Assembly (NCBI GenBank): GCA_036365455.1
Contig: JAWQUS010000011.1
Location: 1,136,001-1,200,000 of the forward strand
Origin: Macrosoma leucophasiata
Lineage: Eukaryota; Arthropoda; Insecta; Lepidoptera; Hedylidae
Direction: 5' to 3'
DNA: 64,000 nt
A program made the position numbers and the translations under genes. Positions 1 to 10,552 of the stretch are shown piece by piece (position 1 is the first letter of the stretch; each line of letters begins with the position of its first letter). The notes below the pieces were generated by a model. That model saw only the letters and a program-made list of their open reading frames with translations. It was not told the origin of the DNA and made no database searches.

Positions 1-370
1 TTCGCACCCGACTCACTGGGACTTGCGGCATGGGGACTATGGCATTGGCACAGCTCCGCGAGAAGCTCTGACAGCTGCCTCGATCATATCAACCTCCGGT
101 CTTGGAGGGGAGTGATGTAGCGTCCACTACATTAAGGCGCCAACTAGTGGAACACAGACAAAACCTCACAGTACTTTTCTAGTACGGTAGATGGCGTGCA
201 ATTGCATTACATCGCACATACGAAGATTTCTCAAAAGTTGGCATATATACAACTTCCCAACGTCAATCGTTGAGCCGCGGCCCGCCAGGCGCTAACACCT
301 CTTTCGTTGAAGGAACACTTCCACCCGTTATCCAGCTGTGGACGTCTTTCGGCTGAAGTGAGATAGCAAA
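1..370 (+). mobile_element. possible LTR-retrotransposon 3' end (polypurine tract + LTR-like sequence)
   Basis: A purine-rich run GGAGGGGAGTGA at about 104-115 is followed directly by TGTAGCGTCC, which is how a polypurine tract meets the 5' TG of an LTR. A TATA-like GCATATATACAAC lies at 241-253, and a GC-rich block with GCCGCGGCCCGCCAGGCGC follows at about 274-292. The GC-rich block recurs on the opposite strand near 41245-41370, so it belongs to an interspersed repeat. No tRNA primer site, second LTR or clear pol sequence is seen, and sequence upstream of base 1 is missing. It could equally be another dispersed element. Confidence 0.3.
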
Positions 371-1070
371 CGAGTTTACAATATAAACTGTCCAAAATTG
401 AGTTGAAAATTGATTAATTGATTTGTTTAAAGAACAGCGTTGTCTTCTTTCAAAAGACTACATACTCAAGATTAATGCCGCACAACAAGACGCGTGTCAA
501 TGATGACCACATGCATAACGCATCCAATTTTACTTGCAAATATATACAGAGTGTGTCATACACTAAATGTCACGTTGGCGTGCAAGCTTGCAGCGCAATG
601 TTATGGCGCTTGTGCTAGATATCGCCAATTTGTCTGACAAGCTAGGCAAATATGGCATATTCTCCCCTAATAACGCACAATCCTGTTGTAAGCACCTTGG
701 GAAAGACGGTGGTAATCCTAACCATGGAGCTCGGGAGTAAAGGCACATCATATAATTAGGTACCTAGTTTCTGTCGCGGAGAGGTAGCGTTCATGTTCAG
801 TGCCACGATCGTAATGCGTGGGCCTGTAATTTCAGGACTGGAATTGCAATAAATCTACCTTAAAATTATACAGATGTTTATGTTTCGATGCTGCTAATAA
901 ATGAGATTTCTTAGCTAGCAGAAAGAGCCGACCCCACTGCTCACAGGAAATCTTCCGCTACTGCATTCAGACAACCGAACAATGGCGAACAAACCATTCG
1001 AATACAATTCGGGCGGTAGACAATGCATTAACACTGGATGGGTAGCAGCGTCCCGAAATAAAACTAACGC
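371..1070. other. no recognisable feature
   Basis: AT-rich sequence with only short ORFs of about 60 codons on either strand and no recognisable protein, RNA or repeat end. Confidence 0.4.
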
Positions 1071-1074
1071 CACT

Positions 1075-1265
1075 GCGATCATCAATCTACATGCCAAGCA
1101 TCGTGATTATCATGATGGGGCTGACATATCGTCCAGGGGATAAAAACCTTAAAATAAATTTAGATTTAAAATGGTGATTATGGCATCCTCCTCACAATTA
1201 CCCACAACCCTGTCGTGGGTATCGTTGAGTCTTTAGTTCAGCAGTGAGCGTCTTTCGGGTGATGA
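1075..1265 (+). repeat. RTE-type LINE 3'-tail repeat, diverged
   Basis: The stretch contains CATGCCAAGCATCGTGATTA, then CAGCAGTGAGCGTCTTTCGG and GTGATGAA. Related text recurs at 7585-7695, 45105-45240 (opposite strand) and 55770-55860. Lepidopteran RTE-like LINE tails typically end in GATGATGA-like repeats. Its middle is AT-rich and probably disrupted. Confidence 0.4.
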
Positions 1266-1285
1266 ATTAGATTTATTGTACCATT

Positions 1286-1430
1286 TATTTTTCGCAGTAA
1301 CACATGCGAGTGAACTTTAGGAATTAAAGAAAAACGGAAAGAAAAATTTACTTCGGGCAGGAATTGAATCTGTGACCTCAGGATAACACGTCCAGCCGCT
1401 TTACCACTAAGCTACCGAAGTCCCACACCG
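1286..1430 (-). mobile_element. tRNA-derived SINE S2b
   Basis: Read on the minus strand the head starts ACTTCGGTAGCTTAGTGGTA and closes CCGAAGT, a perfect 7-bp tRNA-like acceptor stem. A box-A-like region lies in TAGCTTAGTGG and a degenerate box B in AGATTCAATTCCT. The body then reads TTTTTCTTTCCG and a terminal CACTCGCATGTGTTACTGCG. A tail-only copy sits at 2410-2475. The pol III head is tRNA-like, but the repeated body shows a SINE rather than a tRNA gene. Confidence 0.65.
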
Positions 1431-1439
1431 ATGCATCAA

Positions 1440-2053
1440 ATTTTGCTTTCCCTTTTTGATTTTTAACCGATTTTAGGGTCGGTGAACGACATCCATTCAA
1501 ACCTAATTAATAGCTTTACCACAGTCTGAAGAAAACGAACGTGTTAATTACCTACAGTCATCCAACGAACATGTAATGTCAGAGCAATCGTGCGGGGCGT
1601 GCGACGCGAGGGACGGAGGGGGCGGTACCAAGTAGCCCATACAAAAACTGTCATCTACTTGGGACATAGCGTTAAGTTTTTGGAAAGATGATATTGAAAA
1701 ATTTGATGTCAACGTTACTGTTAATATTCTATTCTAATTTTCATGTATTAATAATGTCTGTTATATTTTACACTTTATGTACATACCTACTTACTTCACA
1801 ATTTTTTAAAGAAAACTCTAAATAGGTATATTTTTTTGTTTGTATGTAGATATTTGATATTCGGATTATATTGGACGGAGTTAAAAAGGTATGGATGAAT
1901 ATTAGGATCGGTACATTATAATTCTTAGAATTCTGGCGTACTGATAGACCACCCAACTGGAATACTGGTAGATTGATGATAGACTGGTAAATTGTTGATA
2001 GGTAGAGATATTTATAGTTTGATAGATTTTTTTATTTTTTGGAGGAGTACTGT
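1440..2053. other. AT-rich spacer, nothing recognised
   Basis: No feature beyond AT-rich sequence. A small GC-richer patch near 1590-1640 (GCGGGGCGTGCGACGCGAGG) has no recognised identity. Confidence 0.35.
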
Positions 2054-2222
2054 GAGTACCTCAAAGTTTGGTAAAGTGCCCGGAGATGTCAACAGGCTCG
2101 CCGCGTGTTACATGCGTTGCTACGTGCGTTGTTACGTGCCAAAACGTGACCGGCGAATCGAGGATGTATGCATGAATCCGATTTACCTCTCCCTACCCCT
2201 TAGGGGATTACAGGCGTCATGT
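2054..2222 (+). mobile_element. tRNA-derived SINE S4, 3' part
   Basis: It matches the S4 body from GTACCTCAAAGTTTGGTAA through AACAGGCTCGCC to the end GGGGATTACAGGCGTCATG. The tRNA-like head is missing. The sequence TACATGCGTTGCTACGTGCG contains a small local duplication (TGCGTTG/TGCGTTG). Confidence 0.65.
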
Positions 2223-2404
2223 TTTTAGGATTTTTATATATGTTCAACATAAACTGACGCATTACAAACAACGTAAATAGAAACCGAAAACGTGACAACC
2301 TTAATGAATTTGCGTTTTTATGGGTGAAGGCGGCATATTGCAAAACTTCAAAGGCGATAAACTACTGTATGTACTTATACTGTGGCTATACTATCGACTA
2401 CGTC

Positions 2405-2475
2405 GATTCCTGCCCGAAGTCAATTTTTTCTTTCCGTTTTTTCTTTAATTTCTAATTAGATTTATGTTACGGTTA
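2405..2475 (+). mobile_element. SINE S2b, tail fragment
   Basis: The fragment GATTCCTGCCCGAAGTCAAT is followed by the TTTTTTCTTTCCG body of S2b. Only the distal acceptor strand and tail survive. Confidence 0.5.
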
Positions 2476-2820
2476 AATATATTTCTACTTGTTTCTTGGG
2501 ATTTGAGGTTTAGTGATCTGCTAATCCATTCAAATAGTTAAACTCATATTTACTAAATAACTATTACATTATTCGATTATGTAAACTAAACTCCGTTGTT
2601 TGTGGGTCATGATTGGTGTTTGTTTTAGTAACTGTTTGTTTAAGAGCAGACTGGTTTAATAGGCTTATGAAGATAAATTGAACGCCCATACAGTGTATCT
2701 ATCTTATATCATCTATAGAGATAAAAGCGAAAGGTCACTCACTCATGGCGAAATCTTATGAAATACAAGTGTTAGAAGTTTAAATTTTTTACAAGGGTGT
2801 TTTCTTAAGACATAATCATA
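2476..2820. other. AT-rich spacer, nothing recognised
   Basis: No repeat termini, tRNA fold or coding signal noticed. Confidence 0.35.
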
Positions 2821-2823
2821 CGT

Positions 2824-3022
2824 AACTTCACGCCTGTAATCCCCGAAGGGGTAGGCAGTTTCGGGTTTGCATACATGCAAACACCCACGATTCGCCGGTT
2901 ACGTTTTTGGCTCACGTAACAGGTGGCGAGCCTGTTGACATCTCCGATAACCCCCTATCCGGGAATCGAACCCAGGACCTCAGCGTAGTTGTAGTGGCTT
3001 GCTACCACTAGGCTACCGAGGC
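2824..3022 (-). mobile_element. tRNA-derived SINE S4 with internal deletion
   Basis: Minus strand: head TGCCTCGGTAGCCTAGTGG, box B GGGTTCGATTCCC, then a jump from the GGGGGTTAT region straight to GGAGATGTCAACAGGCTCGC. About 100 bp of the normal S4 body is missing. The 3' end is CCCCTTCGGGGATTACAGGC. The 64-codon ORF over this stretch is a repeat shadow. Confidence 0.7.
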
Positions 3023-3306
3023 AGTTTACTCTGCCGACCGAACCCGCGTGAGCGGACCGCATTGAACCAAATCAGCTGTCGCTACACACGGCCAGATTTG
3101 GAACGGAGCATCCCGAACCCGCTGTGCGCTCCGTACCAAATCAGGACGTATGTAACGACTATAAGCCAAGATTTTACGAAATTCAACCCTTAAGGGATTG
3201 TTATTGAAGTTGATAGTTTGTATAATACACTTCTACAAGTAAATTTCACTACTACAAGTGCTATGAGTCTTAAATTTTGCATAGAAATTATTTTAAGCTA
3301 CTATTC

Positions 3307-3770
3307 ACTGGTGGTAGAGTTCTAGTGACGGAGCTCACGGGTGTAGGCACCACCGCATTACCGCTAAATGGTAGTGTTCAGCACTATCGTGTTCCGGTAT
3401 GAAACAGTTTGTTGATACCTATTTGTTTATTATTAAATAATTTTGGACTGTTTTTTTTTTTTTACTTTGACATAGTAATCAACGTATCAGGTGTTATTCG
3501 CTTTAATTTTATATTTTGTTATTTGACCTATCACAAGCAAATTCTATTATTTCTAAGTGATTAAATATTTTTTTGAGTTTGAGTTTTTGAGTTTGGTAAG
3601 ATGGTAATGTACGGCCCTGTAATTTCCGGCACAAAGGCATAACACCTAAGGCCTCAGGAGTGGTAACACATCTGCATTTTGACCTCTGGTCTTTGTGTAA
3701 GTGTCCATATTATTAGGCTGCAGTCATCACTTAACGTCAATGTGAACTGCATGATTGTTTGCCACTTTCA
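3307..3770 (+). mobile_element. S1 repeat split by a LINE 3' tail
   Basis: The S1 start ACTGGTGGTAGAGTTCTAG is at 3307 and runs to GTGTTCCGGTA. It resumes at about 3596 with AGATGGTAATGTACGGCCC and ends near 3770. The interrupting piece, about 3402-3595, is AT-rich and ends in TTTGAGTTTGAG-type repeats, typical of CR1-like LINE 3' ends. GGTA occurs at both junctions and may be a short target duplication. Confidence 0.75.
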
Positions 3771-3779
3771 TTAGGTAGG

Positions 3780-4600
3780 TACACACTGATATCAACAGTT
3801 CAAAATAAAGATTTTAACGTAGGCTGAATGGCTGTTTCCTATACTCAGATAAAAACATGCCTCCTAAAAAGTTAATTGACAGTTACAAATCAAGGAGCGA
3901 ATAAGCATCACAAAACATTTTTCTCGAGTCAAGTATTTTGCTTGAGAATTTGCTAAAAATAACTGCTTTTTCTCCACCCCAGTAAATGTGATTAGCGAAA
4001 TTCCCTCAGGCCATTAGGGATTACTATAAAACAGATTATCTTATAATGAGTTTCGAGATTTTGTGTAAAGAAAACTGAACTTATTACGATGACGATAAAA
4101 GTGGATGTTGTGTGGCAAGATTCACCTAATTACAAAAAAAAATAAATATAGAAATCCAGATGACAAAAAATTGGTCTTGAATGTGCATGACTTTGTATAA
4201 GTGCCGTTTGATTGGCTGAAAGTTTTTGAAACAAGTGGGTATAAAATTAATATTGATTGGGTGATAATTACAATTATAATTATTCATTAAAAAAAATTAC
4301 AATGAATTGCGTTGTTTAAGCTTAATTACTGTAATAGAATTCCAAAAAACAGGATTGGAAGTGCCACATTTTGCTCTAAAAGTAAGGGAATTAGTTAGTT
4401 GAAATTCGATTCATAAGTATATCAATTGATATTTTCAAACCTGAGTGGGACACTTTTGTAGAATAAAACTTATCTCAAGTTCTAACAAATAAATAACATT
4501 ACAAAATGTATGATTGCAGCAAATAAAAGACAAATAAATTGAGGATCATACAAGACGAAGGATTTTTTTGTTTCAAATCTTTATACATAATTTTTAAGTT
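3780..4600. other. AT-rich spacer, nothing recognised
   Basis: No ORF above 60 codons with protein-like sequence, and no repeat seen elsewhere in the window. Confidence 0.35.
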
Positions 4601-4619
4601 ATAAAAAATAAGCGTAGTT

Positions 4620-5100
4620 TGACTATTCACCCCGAGGGTTTCCGCCTTGTCGTTGCGGGGGGGCTCAGTACCCGGTGGTTGTCCCCACACCGGCTAAGCC
4701 AAGAGGAACCCAGAGAGGGGGCGGCGTTTGGCGTGGCTCTGCCCGCCACTCGCTGCTGTGGAGAGGAGACGGCTGGGGAGGAGGTGTACGGGTATTTCGT
4801 TGGCCCTGCACCCTATCCCCCGCCGCCTAACGGTGGTCCCGCCGTCAGATGGTGACGTGGTGGGAAGGCGGCTGGGGAAGAGGTGTATGGGTATGTCGTT
4901 GGCCCTGCACCCTATCCCCAGCCGCCTAGCGGTGGTCCCGCCGCTCGATAGGGACGTGGTGGGGCCGCGGGGGGGCGGTTGAAGGTCAGTTCATTCCTGT
5001 CACTCCCGCTCCCCCGAGGCCGGACAGAGTGCCTCTGGACTCCTCCACCCGGGCGTTGTGAGTGGTCGGGGCAGGGAAAAACGGAACTCTCACAAGCAAT
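4620..5100 (+). repeat. GC-rich block with 99-bp tandem repeat
   Basis: A sharp GC-rich island in AT-rich DNA. Two tandem units (about 4762-4860 and 4861-4959) share GGGTATKTCGTTGGCCCTGC and CACCCTATCCC, with 99 bp between matching positions. A segment at 4628-4665 (TTTCCGCCTTGTCGTTG) recurs inverted at 5922-5956. This looks like the 5' untranslated region of a LINE or other element, but no coding part follows. The overlapping ORFs in three frames are GC artefacts. Confidence 0.45.
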
Positions 5101-5680
5101 CAAGTTCAAGTTGGTGTTAAGTGAATACCACCTATGCACATCTACACAAACATAAAAAAGATCTGTATTGACACGAATTTAGATCTTTACTCTACACCAG
5201 AATATTTCATATCTACAAGCTAAATAAGAAATAAAAGAAGTAAATAAAAAACTCTCAATAAAAATATACGACACAAAAAAACTCAATCAAGTTCAATTAT
5301 TAAAAATATATCTCGGAGAGTCGACAAAAATAGATGAAAGACTTTAAACTAGATAAGTTCACAGACGACTCCCACTTAACGAAACTGGACTAGAAAATGT
5401 AAAATGGTTGAAACCTGACCAGAATACAAATCTAGGATAAAATCTCTAGGGATAAGGGAGGAAATAAATTTTAAGGATTATGTGATTGTACAAAAACAAT
5501 CTTTGTAAACAAATTGAGCATGTTATCGTTTGTGACCGTCTTCATTGTTATCAAGTTGAATAGAATCTTAACGCTTTTGTTTTGGAGGGGTAGGCAGAGA
5601 TTCATAATAATATTTTAATATCATAAAAGTGGTAGGTACGCAAACATAAAGTTCAACATATGTAGGTAGTGCCGGCTATA
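5101..5680. other. AT-rich spacer, nothing recognised
   Basis: A-rich on the plus strand. It lies between the two GC-rich blocks that share an inverted segment, so it may be interior sequence of one decayed element. Confidence 0.3.
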
Positions 5681-6060
5681 TTCGGGTCCTAAGGAGTGGG
5701 AGCATCAATGGAGTTCGACTCCCCCCCTCCTGCCTAACCAAGTTCCTACCAAACGGGGAGATCATCGTTAGGCAGCTGAGGACAGGACGCAGGGCTGACG
5801 ACTACCTGATACACCTCTTCCACAGCCATCTCCTCACCATAGCAATGAATGGCGAAGCACACACCAAACGCTGATCCTTCGCTTGGTTCCTGTGGGTTCG
5901 CCGTTTTGGAGATAACCGGCTCCTGAGCCTCCCCGCCAAGGCGGAAACTCTCGAGAGGACGATGTAATGTATTCCACGACGATGCTCCCGAGCTCCCACT
6001 TGAGCTCCACCAATACTTGGTGGGCGGTTCAGTAGGATAAATGTTATGAATAGTATTTTC
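5681..6060 (-). repeat. moderately GC-rich repeat-like block
   Basis: It contains AGCCTCCCCGCCAAGGCGGA near 5927, the inverted partner of the block at 4628. The 91-codon minus-strand ORF here (5802-6077) has no recognisable domain and is probably not a gene. Confidence 0.3.
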
Positions 6061-6080
6061 AAGGGTATTTTACTCATTCA

Positions 6081-6333
6081 TATATCCAAAAAATATAAAA
6101 ATCAATTGCTGTTCGTGAGTCTCGCTAAAACTCGAGAATGGGTGTACCAATATGGCTATTATCGGTTTTGAATGATTTTTGTATGTCCAGGGAAGGTTTA
6201 AAAGGTAAGAAAATATGAAGAAATTGAAGGGAAATCACAAAACATTTTCCGATACAAATAGTTCGTATCTATCAAACCATTGACACATTATATTTTCATT
6301 CTAAAGCAATACGAAGTTTGCCGGGTCAGCTAG
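6081..6333 (+). mobile_element. short non-autonomous Helitron
   Basis: About 253 bp, sharing its whole body with the copy at 39924-40186: CTCGCTAAAACTCGAGAA near the 5' end, then CCAGGGAAGGTTTAAAAGGT, then ACGAAGTTTGCCGGGTCAGC. It ends in CTAG at 6330-6333, followed by T, as Helitrons do. The 5' terminus is decayed (TATATCC rather than TCTATATA). Confidence 0.7.
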
Positions 6334-6339
6334 TATCCA

Positions 6340-6845
6340 ATAAATTTCAACGACCCTACCTCATAGGCTACAGTTTTAGACGAAATAAATGTACAAATAT
6401 GTGTCAAATACCGTCTTATACCTCTGCTTATCCGCCGGAAAAATAAAAACTTCAACATACGATTAACATCCATAGCTCCTATGTTAAACTTTTTCAGTAT
6501 TTAACAAGCAATCACCAATTACAATATTCATCCCAAAATAATAGAATTGAGAAAAATAAACTATTTGCTGAGAAAATCTCATCACGAATTTGATTACACT
6601 AGAGAACTTTACAAACGACATTGTGGAGCCTCAAAGTTGAGTTAATTTTAAAGTTATACTGATTTCTCGACGCTATTTTACGACAGAGTCGAATTTGTTA
6701 CTGGCGGCTTAAAATAGTTTACTTTAATAACGAGATGGGAAAAGTTTTAAGAAATTTTATCATTCGATAAATATAGAATCTTCATTTGTAAACTGGAAAA
6801 TTTATGAGTTGGTATCCTTCAGACATTAAAAAAATCATCTATAGA
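6340..6845. other. AT-rich spacer, nothing recognised
   Basis: No recognisable feature. Confidence 0.35.
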
Positions 6846-6847
6846 GA

Positions 6848-6905
6848 TCTTTTTTTTAATGAAAGGAAGGTGGCAAGCACGTATGCAGTTCACATTGATG
6901 TTAAA
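6848..6905 (-). mobile_element. S1 repeat, 3'-end fragment
   Basis: Minus strand: the oligo-A tail plus TTAACATCAATGTGAACTGC of S1 only. Confidence 0.5.
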
Positions 6906-7204
6906 ATAAAATCAAGCACACACAGGTACGAAAAATACTTTAAGGAAAATTAAACCGTAAGTGTGTTCGTGAAGGTTCGAAATGCATATTCCTGTTTCGC
7001 TAATATTTATGTATATGACAAGATTTGATTGATGACTGGAATTGGTGTCGATGAGACACCAATTTGTGGCGACAATTTTGTACCTATTTCGATTGTTATG
7101 TCCTTAACTGGAAGAAATTGCTATTTAACAGAACTTAGTGCTCATTTAAATCTATTTGTGGGCTTAAAAATAAATAAATAAATTGACTAATATCAGTTGT
7201 TTTT

Positions 7205-7490
7205 ACTGGTGGTAGAGCTCCACTGACGGAGCTCGCGGGCGTAGGCACCACCGCATTACCTAATATACTTGCCGCTTAATGGTAGTGTTCAGCACTATCG
7301 TGTTCCAGTCAGGTGGCAATGTACGGCTCTGTAATTTCCGGCACAGAGGCATAACACCTTAGGCCTCAGGAGTGGTAACGCATGTATTTTGAACTTGGTC
7401 TTTGTGTGAGTGTCTATAGGCTGCAGTCATCACTTAACATCAATGTGAACTGCCTGCTTGTTTATCACTTCCATTCCATAAAAAAAAATT
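7205..7490 (+). mobile_element. S1 repeat, full length
   Basis: Begins ACTGGTGGTAGAGCTCCA and ends in an oligo-A run. The 5' end folds: GAGCTCC and GGAGCTC pair, and an outer GGTGG/CCACC can close a larger stem. The 3' tail TCATCACTTAACATCAATG is shared by all copies. Confidence 0.85.
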
Positions 7491-7584
7491 GTCATATTAA
7501 TAATCAGCTGCCGTTGCGAAGTCAACCGACCCATAGTGGCTTAGCGGTCAAACCGTTGCAATGGGGCGGTAGTAAGTACAAAAA

Positions 7585-7695
7585 CGCAAGATGCGATCGC
7601 TAACACGCATGCCAAGCGTGGCAATGATGGCATACCCTCCTTGTGAGGAGGCTTTGGTCCACCAGAGGACATCATTCGGCCGAAACGATGACGAT
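7585..7695 (+). repeat. RTE-type LINE 3'-tail repeat
   Basis: CGATCGCTAACACGCATGCC then AAGCGTGGCAATGATGGC, ending CGAAACGATGACGATGA. It is homologous to the tail at 45105-45240 on the other strand. Confidence 0.5.
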
Positions 7696-7699
7696 GAAT

Positions 7700-8430
7700 A
7701 TCAGTTTAAGTCCATCTAAAAAGCCTTCTTTCATGCACAACAAGCAAATGATCTTTTAGAACCAAGAGTAATAACCGAGCATACCTCGTCCCTTTTCCGA
7801 TGTAACCTTGATGAAGCATTCTGACAGGGTAAAGGGTACATATTTCATCTCAAGGGTGGATATCCGACGGTTTATCTAGGAGACCTCCGGATTGAAGGGT
7901 CCGGACCGTCAAGGTGAAACGGTTGTTTACGATAGGCAAATCTTGTAAAGCAAGTGTTTTATGGACCCCAAACTTGAAGTGAAATGTCGGCTTAGTTTGT
8001 GTATCTATTTATTTACTGGCGGCCTGTGAAAATCGAATAACGTATTTATTTTGAAGTGGGAATTTCTTTATCATCGTTGTGGTTTGAAAGTTGATGAAAC
8101 GAAAAAGCGACAGTAAAACGAGACAGACACATATATTTATAAGATTTAATCATAGAAGCGTTATACCTCTATGGATTTAACGTTTGTGAAAATGAGATGG
8201 GAAGCATATAGTAAAAAGAGGCAGACAAATAAATTCATCAGAATTAACGTGTAAGACAAAAATAAATATGACAAGTTGACGTAGAAACTTCTCCAACACA
8301 AATTTTACATGAAATGCACTCTGATATTTACCAATAATTTAAAGTATTGAATTAAAACTATTTTTACGGATTCATCTCGCGTATATTAAATTAAAATGAT
8401 TTTTAATTTGGGTCAATTTTACCGCCGAAT
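7700..8430. other. spacer, one Penelope-terminal scrap
   Basis: Mostly unrecognised AT-rich sequence. At about 8366-8400 GGATTCATCTCGCGTATATT matches the Penelope-type terminal sequence at 30927-30946. Confidence 0.4.
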
Positions 8431-8604
8431 ATCAAGTCTATAAGTACCTTGAGGCATAACAGTCCCATGTGCATCTGACCTAGGTACTATAAAAATTCTT
8501 AATCTATGACACGATTATCAAGTCTATAAGTACCTTGAGGTATAATAGTCTCATGTGCATTTGACCTATTATAAAAAAATCTTAATCTTATGACACATAC
8601 TATA
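8431..8604 (+). repeat. 87-bp tandem duplication
   Basis: ATCAAGTCTATAAGTACCTT occurs at 8431 and again at 8518. The two units continue in parallel through CATGTGCATYTGACCTA and CTTAATCT.ATGACAC, differing at scattered positions and small indels. It sits just outside the foldback at 8590. Confidence 0.75.
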
Positions 8605-9170
8605 TTATGACCCCAAGACGCTTTATGAAGTATATCAAATAAAAATCGAAGAAAATAAATGTTGTATAATATTTCGCATTAACACATGCTTGTGAAATAT
8701 ATTTTATTTAAAGAAAAATGGAAAACAAAATAATAATGTATAAAGTATAGTTAAATAAAATATATTTCACAAGCATGTGTTAATGCGAAATAATATACAA
8801 CAATTATTAAGGGTAAAAGCGACTTCTTTACGATATTCAATAAACTGCAAAGTCTTATATCGGTTGCCTAACTAGCATAGTTGGCAATAGATGGCGCTGC
8901 TGCTACTATAAAGCAATGCAATAAATGTGAAGGATATATTTGACAAATCGGGCAGGACTTCAGTAGCTCAATTGAAAGAGCGGTTGGACTAGATTCCCAG
9001 TAGGCCGCGAGTTCGAGTTTCGCTTGAAGTCAAATTTTTCTTTCCATTTTTCTTTAAATAAAATATATTTCAAAGAAAATAAAGTTTTATAGATAAACAA
9101 AACTTTTATGTTGTAATTCACTTGATATAATTCATAAAGCGTCTTGGCGTCATAATATAGTATGTGTCAT
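8590..9170. mobile_element. foldback element with 49-bp inverted arms
   Basis: Arms at 8590-8638 (ATGACACATACTATATTATG...) and 9122-9170 are inverted copies with 2 mismatches in 49 bp. Inside are S2 tail fragments in both orientations (8668-8725 minus, 8757-8805 plus) and a complete S2 SINE. No ORF is present. It is either a TIR element that captured SINEs or the result of an inverted duplication. Confidence 0.6.
8862..9080 (+). mobile_element. tRNA-derived SINE S2
   Basis: A 5' leader (TATCGGTTGCCTAACTAGC...) precedes a tRNA-like head at 8960-9032: acceptor strands near ACTTCAG and TGAAGT, D stem GCTC/GAGC (here GCTC/GAGC around AATTGAAA), T stem GCGAG with TTCGAGT loop. A TTTTTCTTTCC body follows. 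Compared with other copies, GCTTGAAGT has one change in the distal acceptor strand. Confidence 0.75.
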
Positions 9171-9176
9171 AATAGG

Positions 9177-9926
9177 GCCGTAATTAGGGTTGCTGAGGAC
9201 TCCTCTTCCTCTTCCTCATAATCACTTCCTCAACAACCCTAGCCGTAGTAGCATATTAGGGCCGCTTCTTTTTCTAATCTACATAAATGACATTCCTAAC
9301 ATCACTAAATTTAGATGCACTCTCTTTGCAGATGACATTTCAGTTATTGTTCCTGACGACCGTAAATGTGAAAATTATGACAATTTAATATCCGACACAA
9401 TTAAATTATTTACAGACTGGCTAAATAAAAATAACTTGACAGTAAACATGACAATAACAAAAATTGTACAATTTAATAATTATAAAATAAAATGCCCATG
9501 ATGAATATAAAATATAATAGTGACATAATAGAAGATATTACTGAAATTAAATTTCTTGGAATTACGTTAGACTCAAACTGTAACTGGAAGGCGCATATCA
9601 ACAATTTGTGTCAGAAATTAAATAAATTTGTCTATGCGCTTAAAAAATTGAAGGAGACCTCTGGCATAGGAACTGCTTTAATAGCCTATCATGGATACGT
9701 AGGTTCACTCTTGAGGTACGGACTAATACTGTGGGGTAATTCAACTTTATTTAATAAAGCCTTTATCGCCCAAAAGAAATGTGCTCGGGCTATTTTTATA
9801 GCAAGTCCATTAGATTCGCGCAGACCACTAGTTAGGAAATCAAAACTTTTAACATTAGCATCCTTGTACTTTTTAGAGGCGGGTTTATTTAGTAAGAAGA
9901 TTCATTTTCACTATGTTATTGCTTAA
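9177..9926 (+). pseudogene. LINE reverse transcriptase fragment (jockey/CR1/Daphne-like), broken
   Basis: Reverse transcriptase of a non-LTR retrotransposon, which copies its RNA at a nicked target. It is only the C-terminal half of the polymerase domain. Visible: SSILGPLLFLIYIND (motif B region), the catalytic FADD at about 9325-9336, a motif-D-like NLTVNMTITK, then after a frame break near 9492 the thumb-like IKFLGITLDSNCNWKAHI and YGLILWGN. The N-terminal endonuclease and palm motif A are absent, so this is a 5'-truncated dead copy. A 57-bp hAT-like insertion interrupts its beginning. No polyA tail was identified after 9926. Confidence 0.85.
9185..9241 (+). mobile_element. 57-bp hAT-like micro-element
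   Basis: Begins TAGGGTTGCTGAGGA and ends TTCCTCAACAACCCTA, i.e. both terminal inverted repeats of the hAT-like transposon at 19666-21800 with almost nothing between. It is flanked by GCCGTAAT (9177-9184) and GCCGTAGT (9242-9249), an 8-bp target duplication with one mismatch. Both flanks are LINE sequence. See findings. Confidence 0.75.
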
Positions 9927-9929
9927 ATT

Positions 9930-10550
9930 ATTATATATGTATAATATAATGCACGTCTCAACTCAAAGAGCCCTAATTAACTGGTTGAGACTAGCATACT
10001 ATTTTGGATAGACGTTAGTCTCATTTTGGTTTGTCTTAACTTTGCACCAAATGAGTGACCATAATTTACTTAATTTCTATTAATTTTGGGATAAAATATT
10101 ACCCATGTTAAAAATGAATCGATTCAGTGATCGATTCTGAACTAACCCGTTTCAGGTTCTACATAATTATAATCCTGTTCCAACAGGATATATTGTTATA
10201 TAGATTAACCTTATTGAAGTAAAATGTATATTCAATATTGAAAGAAATATAAGCACAGCACAAAGAAAATCCAATAGGTATAAAATCGAAAAGCGCAGCC
10301 TAGAAATTGGAGAACAAATCCGTTCGCAGCCGACTCAGATAGACTCAGATGTGCTGTGAACGGATATTGTTACGTAGTCTAGAAATTTATTTAACGCCTA
10401 GACTTGATCTAGATTAAATGTGAAAATGGCAGCAGTAAAATGTATTGGGCAATAATAGTAAATCCTTCATGTTTAAGGCCCCGTACATAAAAAAAGAATG
10501 GTTTATTCGTGTATTTTTCTATGAAACCTGATTTTTTTCGAAGTTTATGA
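9930..10550. other. spacer with one low-copy repeat
   Basis: At about 10265-10345 the text AAATCCAATAGGTATAAAAT... AAGCGCAG...GAACAAATC recurs at about 11580-11665, so a small dispersed repeat is present in two direct copies. The rest is unrecognised. Confidence 0.4.
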
Positions 10551-10552
10551 AC

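Noticed and set aside
8960..9035. tRNA genes at the S2, S2b, S3 and S4 heads
   Set aside because: Cloverleafs with box A and box B are visible, but each is followed by the same family-specific body at several loci, some with target duplications. They are SINE heads.
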